Shown: positions 24,788 to 37,638, counted from the stretch's first letter. The stretch: 64,000 nt of DNA from Amaranthus tricolor (GCF_026212465.1 NC_080048.1:32052517-32116516), one strand, 5' to 3'. Program-made: numbers and translations. The notes: generated from the letters alone by a model not told the origin.

Positions 24788-25719
24788 TAAAAACGCATAA
24801 AATCGCAACTTAACACATAAATTCTAGAATATGACTATGATTTTCAATTCTAACAACTTCTACACAATAATATATACCAAATAGTGTTGTGTGCCAAGTT
24901 CCGTGCAAAACAAACAAAGTTTGAGCTACTTTACACGCGGAATTGACAAAAACGCTTAAAAACGCATAAAATCGCAACTTAACTTCTAATTTCTAACATA
25001 TGACTATTATTATCAATTCTAACCATTTCAACACAATAATATATGCCAAATAGTGTTGTGTGCCAAGTTTCGTGCATAACAAACCAAGTTTGAGTACTTT
25101 ACGCGCGAAATTGACAAAAACGCTTAAAAACGCATAAAATCGCAACTTAACTTCTAATTTCTAGCATATGACTATTATTATGAATTCTAACCATTTCAAC
25201 ACAATAATATATGCCAAATAGTGTTGTGTGCCAAGTTTCGTGCATAACAAACCATGTTTGACCTACTTTACGCGCGAAATTGACAAATAAAAACGCGAAA
25301 TTGACAGCATCAAACTAGTGACCAGACCACCTTGCACGACACGTGGAGACCAAACCTATGCATCCAGGACCTAGGCTAAAGTGGAAATGGAATCTTGGTA
25401 CTTGGATCTAGCTATCAAGGTCCTAAAACCATTCTAACAATCCCCGTGGACTCCTAGAAGCTGAGCCGAATGAGGGCTGGTCGACAGTTTGCTAGATCAG
25501 AATTTTGTTTAAGTGTTTGTGGTTGTTTCGTGTTCTTTTCATGATCATTTGTAGTTTTTGACTGTGTCATTAATCAAAGCTTACGCACAACATTAATCCT
25601 TGCATAACCAAGGCCTTAATCAGCCCCGGTTTCGCATCAAAACCAAGTTTGAGTACTTTACGCACGGAATTGACAAAAACGCTTAAAAACGCATAAAATC
25701 GCAACTTAACTTCTAATTT
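24788..25719. repeat. Tandem repeat of ~168-170 bp, interrupted
   Basis: Units start with AAAACGCATAAAATCGCAACTTAAC at about 24790, 24960 and 25128; a last partial unit starts at about 25685. They share ATGCCAAATAGTGTTGTGTGCCAAG and CGCGAAATTGACAAAAACGC. A unique ~330-bp stretch (25309-25640, not recognised) splits the array. It lies between the transposase and the Ulp1-like exons and may be an expanded intron. Confidence 0.8.
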
Positions 25720-28700
25720 CTAGTATATGATTATTATCAGACGGTACAACAATAATAAGGGAGGGGAGTCTTCAAAAGCTTCATATTCTTCCTCATCCTC
25801 AACATCACCTATACCAAGAATGCTTCTTTTTCCCGGTACAACAATAGACCATTTTTTATCAGACGGGTCTACAATGTAGAATACTTGCTTGGCTTGTGTG
25901 GCTAGTATGAATGGCTCCTCACTATCACGCAAACGAGCTAAGTCTACAAGAGTGAATCCACAAGGGTCGTCATTTTTTATGCATCGTCGATTATTATCTA
26001 CCCACTTACATTTGAAAAGACCAATATTGAAAGTAGAGTAGTCAAGCTCCCATATTTCATGTACCCGCCCGTAGTATACCAATTTAGCATCAACCGACGC
26101 TTGATCCTTCGCACTCGCGTAAAATGTAGATGACGCCAAAATAGAAACCCCACTATTCTGTAGATACGATGACTTCTTGTCTTGACCCTCAGTCCAAAAT
26201 GTGAAGCCATTGACATCGTAACCCTCATATTTGTTGACATCATCACGAGGACCAAAAGCTAACCACTTAACAATTTCGGATACACCCTTGAGTTCTTCGC
26301 ATATTACTCGATTATGAAACCAATTAATAAACGTCTTGTTATGCAACTGCATCAATGCCCTATCCCCTTTAGAAGGATGTTTTGCGTGCAATATATCAAA
26401 ATGCTCACTCAAAAAAGGATGAACTTCCGCAATATGATGCAACACATACAAGTGTGCTTGTAGAAGGCTTTCTCGAGGAGGTGTGACCGATTTGGAGCCA
26501 ATTGTTCCTTTTCCCTCAAGCCTTCCTTCATGTCTAGAGGTGGGAAGTCCAATAGGCTTTGCCATGGCCAAATACTCGGCTATAAAGTTACTAATCTCAT
26601 CGCTCACAGTGCCTTGAATCATACTCCCCTCGGGTTGTGCTGGATTCCTCACCTTGTTTTGTAAAACACCCATGTGTCTTTCAAAACACCCATGTGTCTT
26701 TCAAAAGGATAACACCACCTTAAAAAAACTGGACCCAAAAGTTTGATCTCACGAACGAGATGGACAATAAGATGAACCATTACGTCAAAGAAAGAAGGTG
26801 GAAAATACATCTCAAACTTGCATAAAGTTACAATCACGTCGAGTTGAAGTGCATCAAGTTTAAAGGGATCAAGAACTTTACTACAAATTGTGTTGAAGAA
26901 CGAACATAGCTCGGTAATAGCATATCTCACATGTTTTGGCAGTATTCCACGGATTGCAATTGGTAAGAACACTTGCATCATTACATGGCAATTGTGAGAT
27001 TTCATGCTTCCCAACTTCAGCTCACCATTTAGGCTAACAAATCTCTTCATGTTGGATGAGTACCCAGACGGAACCTTAATGCCATACAAACACTCACAAA
27101 ATGTCCGCTTCTCTGCTTTGGACAATGTGTAGCAAGCTAGAGGCAAATAAACTTTGTCATTAAGCATCTTCTTCTTACTGCCACCAACTTCATCATCAGC
27201 TCTATTTCTTTTCTTACTCACCTTAACATGTGCCCACAACTCCGGACGAAGACCCTTACATTCAAACCAATCTCGCACGGCCCTAACATCTTTTGTCTTA
27301 CCCGGAATGTTCATGAGAGTCCCGAGTATGGCATCGCATACATTTTTCTCTATATGCATAACGTCAAGACAATGCCTAACCTGTAGATCTCTCCAACATG
27401 GAAGCTTCCAAAAGATTGATTCTTTTTTCCATAATCGGCCTTCACCTCCTTGCACTTGCCCCGTTTTGCCAAATACAGTCTCAACTCCCTTAACCTGTTC
27501 ATAAACCTCATAACCGGTCAACGGTCGACGAGCTACACGGTCCTCAACCTCCCCATTGAACAACTTCTTCTTCTTACGATATTGGTGGTCTCGTGGGAGG
27601 AACTTTCGATGGTGCATAAATACGTATTTGCACTTAGGAATCCACGTGGATTCCATGTCATCGATACATATCGGGCATGCTTTCTTCCCTTTGTTCTTAT
27701 ACCCCGATAAGTTGCCATATGCCGGAAAATCATTAACGGTGCATAAAAGCATTGCACACAAGGTGAACTCCTCATTAGCATATGCATCAAACACTGAAAC
27801 GCCTTCATCCCACATCTTTCTCAAATCCTCAACGAGAGGTGCAAGATACACATCTATGTCATTGCCAGGTTGTTTAGGACCCGAGATAAGAAGCGAAAGC
27901 ATTATGTACTTACGCTTCATACACAACCAAGGTGGCAAATTATAGATCACTAAAAGTACCGGCCAAGTACTATGTTGAGAACTAAGATTGCCGAACGGGT
28001 TCATTCCATCCGTACACAGTCCGAGCCTTAAATTACGAACCTCATCCCCAAAAGGCTTATGCAACCTATCAATACTCTTCCACTCCGGAGAATCAGATGG
28101 ATGTGTGAGCAAGCGACCTTTCTTCACCCTATCTGCATGCCACCTCAAATTTAACGCATCTTTCTTTATAGAAAACAAGCGCTTGAATCTAGGTATTATT
28201 GGAAGATACCACAATACCTTAGCCGGGGGCCCATTAGCATCCCGAGCCCCTTTACGCTTGTAGCGCGATAACCCACACCTAGGACACTCTTCTAAGTTCT
28301 CGTTTTCATTCCGATACAACACACAATCATTCGGACACGCATGAATCTTCTGGTACTCTAAGCCGAAAGGACACATGAGCTTTTTGGCATAATATGTCGA
28401 CTTTGGAAGTTCATTTCCCTCAGGAAGCAACTCACCTAACGCTTCTAATAACATTGTGAAACTAGCGTCACTCCAATTGAACTTTGACTTAATGTTGAAA
28501 ATTGTCAACACTGCTGTTAGTTTGGTGAACTTTGTACATCCAGGGTACAAAGGCTTTTGAGAAGCCTCTGTCAACAAGTCAAAAACACGAGGACGTTTTC
28601 CTAACTCATCCTCGACTCCCTCCATCATCTCATCAACACGATCCACATCCTCATCGACATTCTCTTCATCTGTCTCATACCCATCAACATGATCTACTAC

Positions 28701-29006
28701 ATCCTCATTGACATCGGCCACATTATTGACGTCCTCAACAACACGTTTCTCTTTGTAAACTCCCTCCTCACCATGCCAAACCCAAACATGATATTGAGGC
28801 CTAAACCCACGTCGAAGTATGTGCTCTCTAAGGATATCAACACTATCTACCTTTGATACATTGCCACAACTGACACATGGGCAATAAAAACCAACTCCCC
28901 CCGTCCTAACTTGATGTTCAACCGCAATACTACAAAATTCTAATACGCCATCAATAAATTCCGACGATTCGATGCTTCCATACATCCAAGAACGATCGTT
29001 TGTCAT
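25720..29006 (-). pseudogene. tnp2: TNP2-type CACTA transposase, one frameshift
   Basis: The protein is expected to bind the element ends and cut CACTA elements out. I place the start at the ATG at 29006 (MTNDRSWMYGS), where the family's N-terminal transposon-associated domain begins, with CPCVSCGN. The tnp2 core follows, with CPNDCVLYRNE, LGLCTDGMNPFG, YNLPPWLCMK and LDVMHIEKNVCDAILGT. The DUF4218-type region (FPPSFFDVMVHLIVHLV) comes next. The frame breaks at YPFERHMGVL, where the 20-bp unit AAAACACCCATGTGTCTTTC is present twice in tandem (26663-26682, 26683-26702). The other frame resumes with VRNPAQPEGS and the DUF4216-like C-terminus (GRVHEIWELDY, FIVDPSD-type block) down to 25720. Apart from this single event the gene is open. 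Confidence 0.9.
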
Positions 29007-29051
29007 CCTAATTAGTGTGATTAATTGATTCAAAACAAAATTAATACACAA

Positions 29052-29938
29052 CTTTTAAACATATATACTTAACGAACTCTAAATAACCACAAAATTAAGT
29101 AATAATCATTCATTTAACACTAATTACCAACATAACATTGTACATTTCATGAAATTGAAACCACATATCATCCCCATTACCAACATAAAATACCAACAAT
29201 AACAAAACAGACCATTGAATTAATATGATGCCCTCGAAATGATTGAACATGAGCACTTTAGAAGAGAAACCACATCAAAATAACATTAACTGATATACTC
29301 ATACATCAATGAACTCCAAGTAACTAAATGTTTTTTCATATTTGCAAATAACACAGTAACAAACGAACACAGTAACAAATTCATAATTTTCGTAATTTGC
29401 AAATAACAAGACCAAATTTTTTCATATTTGCAAATAAAATCAATAAACGATTTTCGAGTTTTTTCATACATCAATACTCATACATCAATAAACGAACAAA
29501 TTCAGATTTACAAATAACAAGTTTTTTCATAATTTTCGAATTTTTTCATGAATATCTTGCAAAACTTAAATGCTTAACAAATTAAAAGGAGAAAAAATAC
29601 CTTAATGTCGTGGGTTTTGAAGATGAACAAGACCAAATTTCGTGGGTTTATGAACCAAGAAGATGAAGAACAAGTTTGAAGAAACACTCAATCACTCAGT
29701 TTTTTCGAGTGTTTTTCAATAATGGTGGGTTTGAAATGATTTTATATTTTTAAGAAGAAGATGAAGATGAAGAATGAAATGTTGAATGGCGAAAATGGTG
29801 CATTTATTGCTTGAGTCGAGGTTTTTCAATGGGTTTGTGAGAAGAGAATGGCGAAATGAAAAGAGAATGGCGGGCTTTATTTGCTATACTTGTATTTTGA
29901 GAAGTTGAAGAAGCGTGCTGTGTACATTACAATGGGTT
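29052..29938. other. Leader side of the CACTA transposase gene
   Basis: AT-rich DNA between the transposase start and the right subterminal repeats; probably untranslated leader and/or intron. No further exon is recognised. Confidence 0.5.
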
Positions 29939-30225
29939 TATTGCTGCGGTCACAAGCCAACCGCAGCAAATAAATGCTTTCTTTTTTAATTTCTTGCTGA
30001 ATTTGAAGGGTTACTTTTCGTTATTTGCTGTGGGCCCTAGCCAACCGCAGCAATTAAGGCTTTTTTTTTTTTTAATTTTGCTATTTGTTAACGGTAGAAT
30101 GGGGTATTTGCTGCGGTCAATCAACAAAAACTGCAGCAATTAGTATTTTTTTTTTCCAAATCTTTTTCCCATTTATTGCTGCGAATATACTAAAACCGCA
30201 GCAAATGTTGAGCAGCAAATACGTT
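29939..30225. repeat. Right subterminal repeats of the CACTA element
   Basis: TTGCTGCGGT / ACCGCAGCAA occur in four back-to-back pairs (around 29942, 30022, 30108 and 30177), mirroring the left end. They lie just upstream of the transposase gene. Confidence 0.85.
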
Positions 30226-32341
30226 TTTTTCCACTAGTGTATGTTAGAATTTTTATTAATATGTTTATGTTAGCCTTTAAACTAGTTTATAAGGTAGTAA
30301 GTTTTTTTATGAACGTATTTTTTTATAAAGTATGGTTATATTAAGAATATTGTTATTATACTTTATTTTGAGATTTAAGTTTATCCTTAAAGTTGCAGTA
30401 AATTTCTAAGTTATTGTGTAAAGTTTTTATTTTTTTAAGTGGTTAAGTTAATTATTTAAATCTAGGATTTAGTATGATAAATGATATTAAGTCATTTTTT
30501 ATGTGAAAAGGCCCCAAAACACTCATAGGCCATTCGACCACTATCATAAACAAAAAAAAAAGAGTATGATTTACTATTTTAAATTATTTACAAGCTATTT
30601 TTGTGATAATAATTAATAACAATTTAAAAAGATATTTTTGAGAAATTTTTATAAGTTATTAACTATTGAAGTGTTTTTCTTGAATATATGAGATTTTGTA
30701 ATAAAAGTAACTTTTAGTCACTATTTAGTAAAAAATATTTTATTTGCTAACTATTTGTCCAAAATTTATGTAAAATGATGTAAAAGTATTTTTAATAAAC
30801 TTGCCGCTCAAACTATGTGTGAAATATTAATTTTGTGAGATTACAAGTTTTGCTTGTTTTATAATTAGAAATATTGACTTTTGTGAAAATTATAAGTTTG
30901 ACTTTTTTTAAAACTAGAAATATTGATTTTTGTGAAATTATAAGTTTTATTTGTTTTATAACTAGAATGTTGATTTTTGCAAACCTAACAAGTTTACTTA
31001 TTTTTCTAAACTTGAAATATTGATTTTTGGTGAACTTGTAAAATTTGGGAAACTTATCCAAGTTGCAATTTTAACTTGAATTTTAATTAGAATTTTTCTT
31101 TTTTGAAGAAAATAAAGTTTTATTTATTGTTAACTTGAAAATGTTGATTTTTGAAACTTATTTAAAGAGAAATAGATTTTAGTGGCTACTTGTGAAAAAT
31201 ATTAATTTGAAGACTATTAATAAAATATTAAGTTATTAGTGTGAATTTAGCGAACTATTAAAAATAAAGTTGTAAATAAAATTTAATGTTGAAAAAATTA
31301 ATAATGAATGTATGAAGACATAAAGGTTAATTTTACATTATGATTAAGAATTTTCTTAAATAAAAGAGGTTATCACTTAAGTTGATCAAAGTTAAAGTCA
31401 AAGTCAAAGTCAAAGTCAAATTGTAGTAGTAAAATGTGATGTACTTGTGTGAATGAATATTGATTGAATGAACCTGATAGTAAGGTAATATCGAATCACA
31501 GTCCGTCGTGTAAAATCCCGGCGCCCGTGTTGGCCGGCATGTAAAATGCGGTATTAAACAAGGGGTTAGCTACCTATCCTGTAGAGCTCGATTATAAATT
31601 GTATTTGAGGGGTGACGACTCCCACCACACTTAGGGTTTAAGACTATAGTCCTCACCTAACCAGACCCTTACATATATCAGGTGTCATATTGATGTACTT
31701 ATTGATTAGTGATAAACTTGATTAGTGTTGATCCTATGATGCATGGTACGGTTATGAGTATTAACCAAATGAACTTACTTAAGTGTTAAGATTACCGAAT
31801 TGTATAAGTGGTAGTAACATACTTCTATCAGGATTGAGAATGTTATCTTAAAGACTTAAAAGTATGGAACGGAAAAAGAATATAGTAAAAGTATACGGTG
31901 GTGTCAATTAATTATAAGTTCGTACTTAAATTATTATTTTGTAGACATAGCGTATAATTTCCGTATTTTGAGCTAGATAGGAATTTATGCTCGGCGTTAA
32001 GCGCCGACCGATTCAATTGACTGTCATCCGTATCATGGATGGCAGCATTTTGCAGGATTTAGTTTCAGGTTTCGATCTAGACCGCAATAATTAGTATTTA
32101 TCGAGAACTTAGCTGGTTTTTGTACTTTTATTGATGACTGATGATGATATATTTTTTTTTGTTTTGAGCAAATAATATTTCTTATCAAATGTAATATTTT
32201 ACTTTGTTTTAAACAGTTTCAGTTTTTATGATTTAAAGCTTTTAATAGTTCGGCATTTTGAGACTTCCGCAATATTTTTGTATCAAACATTATTATTAAA
32301 TGCTAATTATGTATCGAGATTGCCGCTCCTGTTACAGAATT

Positions 32342-32680
32342 GTTGTAACTAGACTTGGAAAAGTCTAGGGGAGAAGAGAGAAGCTTCGTTTGAAGCAAGA
32401 GAAAGAGAAAAAGAAAGAGAAAGAGAAGTTGACCTATTTTTCTTAGTTTTATGTAATTGTAACGAATTACTTAAAACACATTAGAGAACCTGAAATACCG
32501 GGGGGTTCTGGTGTTTCCTTCTACTTAGGCCTAGAAGGTTTCCACGTAAAAATTGTGTTGTCTCTTTCTAAGTTTGCGCATTTAAGTTTAAGCTTCTAAT
32601 TCCGCAAAAACAGGGCAAAAACGCTTAAACTTTTCAAACAACAATTCACCCCCCTCTTGTTATCTCTAACTGTTTCTACA
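32342..32680 (+). repeat. 5' LTR of the Sirevirus, second part
   Basis: This continues the LTR after the TSD of solo LTR A. It includes a purine run (AGAGAAAGAG-type, 32396-32430) and ends TTGTTATCTCTAACTG-TTTCTACA, the same end as the 3' LTR at 40818. Confidence 0.8.
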
Positions 32681-32682
32681 AT

Positions 32683-32694
32683 TGGTATCAAAGC
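32683..32694 (+). other. Primer binding site of the Sirevirus
   Basis: TGGTATCAAAGC, two bases after the 5' LTR. It complements the 3' end of initiator methionine tRNA (usual plant copia form TGGTATCAGAGC) with one change. Confidence 0.85.
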
Positions 32695-32749
32695 CCTGTT
32701 CCTCATTTGATCAGGAAACCCTGAGAGCAATATCTAGTTATTTTATATA

Positions 32750-33560
32750 TGTTGAATATGAATGAACGAATGGAAGAGGGGTAGTCTACTCAAAGGCCGC
32801 TGATGTTCAATTGTAAGATCTACAGTTACTGGAAAAATAGAATGGAAATCTTCATTAAAGCCGAAAACTATCAGCTATGGAGAGTTATCAAAATTGGAGA
32901 TTTTGAGGTAACTGCTACAAACTCTAATAATGAAATCATTCCAAAACCTATAACCGAAAATGAAAAGGAAGATTTTTAAAAAATGGAGATGAACGATCTT
33001 GCCATTAAACTACTTCACTATGCTCTTGGACAAATGAACATAATCGTATTATGGATTGCAAATCTGCCAAGCAGATTTGGGGTTTACTGGAAGTTACCCA
33101 CGAGGTTACTAGTGAGTAAAGCGTTCCAAGATAGAGTTGCTAATGTCTAAATATGAACGGTTCGTTATGGAACCTAGAGAAAGCATCCTAGAGATGTTTA
33201 CCAGGTTCACCAATATCACAAATGAACTTGTTTCTCTTGGAAGACACATTCCCGCTGATGAACAGGTCAGGAAAATTCTACATAGTCTCCTTCAAGATGA
33301 ACGCTGGAGAGCCAAAGTCATAGCCATCCAGGAATCAAAAGATTTCACAAAATTCAATCTGGAACAGCTGGCTAGTTCCCTTATGACTCACGAACTGCAT
33401 TTGAGAAAAACTGAAAATTCCATAAACAAAGGTTTGGCTCTGGCAGTAAATGAACAAGAAGAGTCAAAATATGAAGAAGAGGAGGCTGCTATGTTGGTGT
33501 GAAGGTTTAAGAAATTCTTCAGAAACAACAGATACGCTAATCAAAGAAACAACAAAGACA
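32750..33560 (+). pseudogene. gag: Sirevirus gag, broken
   Basis: The start region encodes the typical copia gag opening: ..RPLMFN, a stop, then KIYSYWKNRMEIFIKAENYQLW. Further stops and frame changes follow. The clear frame 33137-33502 has ESILEMFTRFTNITNELVSLG, the UBN2-type gag domain, and ends with an acidic stretch. A basic RNA-binding-like tail (FKKFFRNNRYANQRNNK) follows in another frame up to about 33560. The zinc knuckle, protease and integrase are not found before the reverse transcriptase begins, so a large internal deletion is inferred. Confidence 0.8.
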
Positions 33561-33574
33561 AGAATTATTTTTCG

Positions 33575-34232
33575 TTATACAGAGACATTTACTCTAGAAG
33601 TCAGGTTAGAGGCTATCAGAATTCTAATTTCTTTTGCAGCTTTTGTGAATTTCAAGTTATATCAAATGGATGTTAAATGTGCTTTCGTGAATGATTTTCT
33701 AGATGAAGAAGTCTTTGGGGAACAACCCCCTTCGCTTTGAAAATCCTTCTTTTTCTGATCATGTCTATAAGCTTGATAAAGCTCTTTATGGGCTTAAACA
33801 AGCTCTTAGGCAATGGTATGAAAGATTATCAAAGTTTTTGATTGAAAATGATTTTCTTAGAGGTAAAATTGATAAAACCTTATTTTTCAAAAATTGAGGT
33901 TTTGATATTTTGGTTGTGCAAATTTATGTTGATGATATTATTTTTGGTGCCAAAAATAAATTATTGTGTAAAGAATTTACTAATCTTATGAGTGCTGGAT
34001 TTGAAATGAGTATGATGGGAGAATTAAATTTTTTCATTGGTTTTCAAATTAAACAAACGGCTAATGGAATTTTTATTCATCAACAAAAATATATAAAAGA
34101 ACTTCTTAAGAAATATGGTTTAGATAATGCTCAAACAAATCACACTCCAATGGCTACAAATATTAGATTAGATGAAGATACAAATAGTATTAATGTTGAT
34201 AAAACAATGTATAGAGGTATGATTGGATCTTT
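33575..34232 (+). pseudogene. pol: Sirevirus reverse transcriptase, broken
   Basis: Reading frames join ETFTLEVRLEAIRILISFA, YQMDVKCAFVN, YKLDKALYGLKQALRQWYE and IYVDDIIFG (catalytic YVDD), then MSMMGELNFFIGFQIKQ. This is the standard order of copia reverse transcriptase, but split by a frameshift near 33740 and a stop near 33897. It is cut at MIGS by solo LTR C and continues at 37639. The 5' part (finger region) starts abruptly after gag, marking the deletion of protease and integrase. Confidence 0.88.
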
Positions 34233-37200
34233 TGTAACACCCCTGAATTTCCAACCCTTTAACAAAACCAAAACCGTAAAGAACGGGAGGAAATTTGGGT
34301 GATACATAAAAGAAAAGGATAAGAATTTAGGTAAACGTTAAATATTAACTTTAAAAAGGTGAGTAGAAATTTCGGCAGTATCTCTTCTAAAAAAAGGACA
34401 TGTGGTTTTAAAAAGACTTAACTCCTTAAAACCATACAGAGTTATAAACTACGCAGCGGAAATACAAATATACAAGGGAGGACACAAAGTCTCATAACAA
34501 AACGTATACAACCAAAGTTTACAAAGGATAACAAGAGCTACAAAATCGAAAGATAGCAGTATGACACAGGTTATGCTTCGCCCTAATCACTCTCCCCCAA
34601 TGCAATGCAATGCAAAAAAAGCTCCAATACCTGCTACGCCTGTCTATGATCCTCCTGCTGCTCGACATTAGACCAAAGACCAATGTGTCATAGCAAGACA
34701 ATCACAGAAGGTCATCAACAATCAAACATAAACACAAACACGTACACGTCAGTAACTAACATCAGATATAATACGGCCAACTACTAGATAAAATTATATT
34801 ATACAACAACATAAGATGATTTCATAAGACACAAGCACAAATAGTAACCGTTTATCGGCCACTTATACTTCTTAATATCATTACGTTCTTTCCAAATCGA
34901 ACCATGTGTTGTTGGGTAGAATGCAGGTCTTCACGCTTCTCTTTTCAAAACATAAACTCTTGCAAAACACGCATAGTATCAACTCGACCAAGGCATTAAC
35001 AGAATACCTAACATATGCCCTTATAGGGCTTGTCTATCTTAAGGTAAGTGTGATCATAGTCTGTAATTCCCTTGAGGTAACTTCACTTAGGCACACTTCT
35101 CACTAGCAGAAACTATTCTATCAATAAGTAGATGTTCTATCAATGAGTAAACGTTCTATCAATGCGTAAGCTTTCTACTAAAGAATGAACCTTCTATCAT
35201 TACATAACTTTCGATCAATGAATAAACTTTCTATCACTGAATAGTTTTCTATCAGTGGATCTTTTCTCTACTTCCTGGCATAGTGACACGGCCAAGGGCG
35301 TTATCGGCCACCCGACGCCCATGGCAAAGTATGAGCTCATGCCCCCTCCAGCTGACCCTCTCGGGTCCTACCTTCAGGAAAAACTAACACACTGGGGTAC
35401 TAAACCAATGAAGAGGCCACCATATTGGGGTTTTCAAGGCCCGCATGGTAACACCTCGGTCAAGGGGCGGTATCAGCCACCCGGCGCCCAATGATCCAAG
35501 CATGCTCATACCCCCCTTATGGTGGTCCCGTCGAACCTCACCTAGGGGACTACTAAATCAACCGGACATAATCCAGTTGAGTCACGCCAGCTAATCATAA
35601 TCTAATACTTTATCAGATGGAAATAAATTCCACTTTCGACCATTAATGAGCGCCCTGGGATAGCAGCGCGCCAAAACCCACTGAGCCACTCAATAGAATA
35701 TGAAATTCACCTATAGAGGAGTCATTCTAACTCCAATTTAGGCATAATCTAATTCTTAAATAAATAAGGGGGTGGTCCCCGCCTCCTACTAACGCTTTCA
35801 TTCTCTATAACTATTCTAAGCGCAAGGATTTCATAGTCGACAACTTTTCGTATAAGGTGTACTCACTAGTATCTCATAGTTTTGATGTAGTGCATATTAT
35901 TACAATGAACATTAATGTCTTATATAAAATTGCATATAAGGGTTTGTCACTGCGTGTACGTACCTGCAAGCGTCCCTGCACGACCAAAAGTTACAAAAAT
36001 CACCCAACTAAGGTTTTATTTTCCTCTTATGAATTGGGAACATGTACAAGTTAGGAATAGAACTAATAAGTTCCCTTAACTACTTTGTCATACCAGCTAA
36101 AAGCCAAAGTAACCACTATCATCTATTCACGACAAGATTTCAATTACTTCTAACACGTACGCATCTCATTCAACACCAAGCATAATCGTCAATTCGACAA
36201 TAACACAAGTTTTTCCATCGAAAAAGAATAAAAGGATTATGTCAAGTGTTTCATTACACCAGCTAACTTTGAGTTATAACGATTCACATTATCTTAAAAT
36301 AAAACGACGATTCACACTTAAGTCTCACAATGTTAGTATAGTGCTAATATGACAAGAAGAACGAATCTTAAGGTTATCGCATAGCAATATCATTTATTAT
36401 ATTCTCCAAGGTTAGAAAGAAGTAAAATCAAGACATCATAAGAAGTAACTTTAATAATTCTCAACAAGTTGACACTATGTTCATGGCCTTACTAATATCA
36501 TTTAATTATAATTTCGATAACCTAACGAGAGTACTTGTGATCAACATTAATAATTTCTTTTACTTCAACAAGGCCAATTAAGACTACTATGCCTAACAAA
36601 ACTCCCACATTCAACACAAATAAAGTTACTCATGTACTAAGACACCATCAAATAGCACACAACCATTATTTTCATTCATACTTCAAACTCTAAGTCATAA
36701 ATATGTTAAATTTATCAAACACACTCTTACCAATAAAAAGATTCAATGAAAATAATACAAAGTTCAACACTTTTCGTTCACATTTTAAAAACCCAATTCA
36801 TAAGTTCATTAAATCATCAATTAAATTCTTACCCATAACAAGATTCAATGACAATCATACAAAAATCAGCACCAAACTCATAAACTTGTTAAAATTGCAA
36901 TTAGAACAAGTAAAGAAAATCAAAAAAATAGAAGAAGTGGCTTACAATGGTGGGACTAGGACAAGAGGTGAAACTATAGTTAATTATTGTAGTAATGGTG
37001 TCGTAGATGGAGCTCGGTGACGATGGGGAAACCAAAACAACCGCTACTGCTGTCAAGAGAAGCAAATGCAGCAGCTGCTGCCCTTGGAGGGAGGAGTTGG
37101 GTCGGCTGCTGGTGGTTGTCGTGGGGAAAAGAACATGCAGCCGGTTGCTGCTGCTAGGCGGCGTGCTACGGTGGTTCTCATGGGCTGCAGATGGACCGTG

Positions 37201-37633
37201 AGGGAGAGGGGAGTAAGAGAAAGAGAGAAGAGAAAAGAGAGAATGGGAGTGACGGCTAACCTTGAGCATTTAGGGTTTTATGGGTTTTTATCCTTGTTGT
37301 TATTAATATTATCATTATTATTATTATTATGATTATTATTATGTTTATTTATTATTAGGTTTATTTATTTATTTTTATCTCAATTCATTTTCTTGCGAGA
37401 CCCAACTAAGAGACTCGCCTTCGTGGGCTCACACATTTTAATAAAATAATCATTTTGATTCGAACCTCTTTATTTGAGAAATCGTAACTATATTTTTAAT
37501 ATATGTATATAAGTTCACATTTAAATTCGCAAATGAAATAAATTTATTAATTCAGAAATAATTTAATATAATTATAAAATCCCAAAAAGTTATTAAAATA
37601 TTAATTAATGTCAGAAAATCTCGGGGTGTTACA
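34233..37633 (-). mobile_element. Solo LTR C, 3.40 kb, inverted copy of solo LTR B
   Basis: It starts TGTAACACCCCTGAA and ends CTCGGGGTGTTACA, flanked by TCTTT at 34228-34232 and 37634-37638. It interrupts the copia sequence between codons for MIGS and LLYLTASRPDI. Compared with LTR B it is reversed and about 250 bp shorter. No coding sequence is supported; the open frames near 36700-37330 are low-complexity. Confidence 0.9.
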
Positions 37634-37638
37634 TCTTT

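Larger units (their letters stand above)
23962..30239 (-). mobile_element. CACTA (En/Spm) transposon, structurally complete, 6.28 kb
   Basis: The termini are CACTAGTGGAAAAAAC and GTTTTTTTCCACTAGTG, perfect over CACTAGTGGAAAAAA. The 3-bp duplication TAT is at 23959-23961 and 30240-30242. Both ends carry TTTGCTGCGGT/ACCGCAGCAAAT subterminal repeats, the usual transposase-binding arrays. On the minus strand it encodes a TNP2-type transposase with one frameshift and a fragment of an Ulp1-like protease gene. It lies inside solo LTR A, so it inserted after it. Confidence 0.93.
18877..32336. mobile_element. Solo LTR A of a Ty3/gypsy-type element, itself holding two insertions
   Basis: It starts TGTAACAGACTC and ends GCTCCTGTTACA, flanked by GAATT at 18872-18876 and 32337-32341. 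After removal of solo LTR B and the CACTA element about 3.5 kb remains: 18877-19668, 23330-23961 and 30243-32336. No gag or pol is seen, so it is best read as a solo LTR of a long-LTR chromovirus-like family. A short AAAGTC repeat lies at 31387-31418. Confidence 0.75.

Noticed and set aside
27154..28263. Several plus-strand frames over 85 codons
   Set aside because: They are shadows of the long minus-strand transposase.
23962..30239. Short inverted TGCTGCGGT repeats as a CRISPR-like array
   Set aside because: They sit just inside CACTA termini in both orientations with irregular spacing, the usual transposase-binding layout.
36703..37332. Overlapping frames on both strands
   Set aside because: Low-complexity sequence in solo LTR C with no domain; the same region in LTR B is not open in a matching way.
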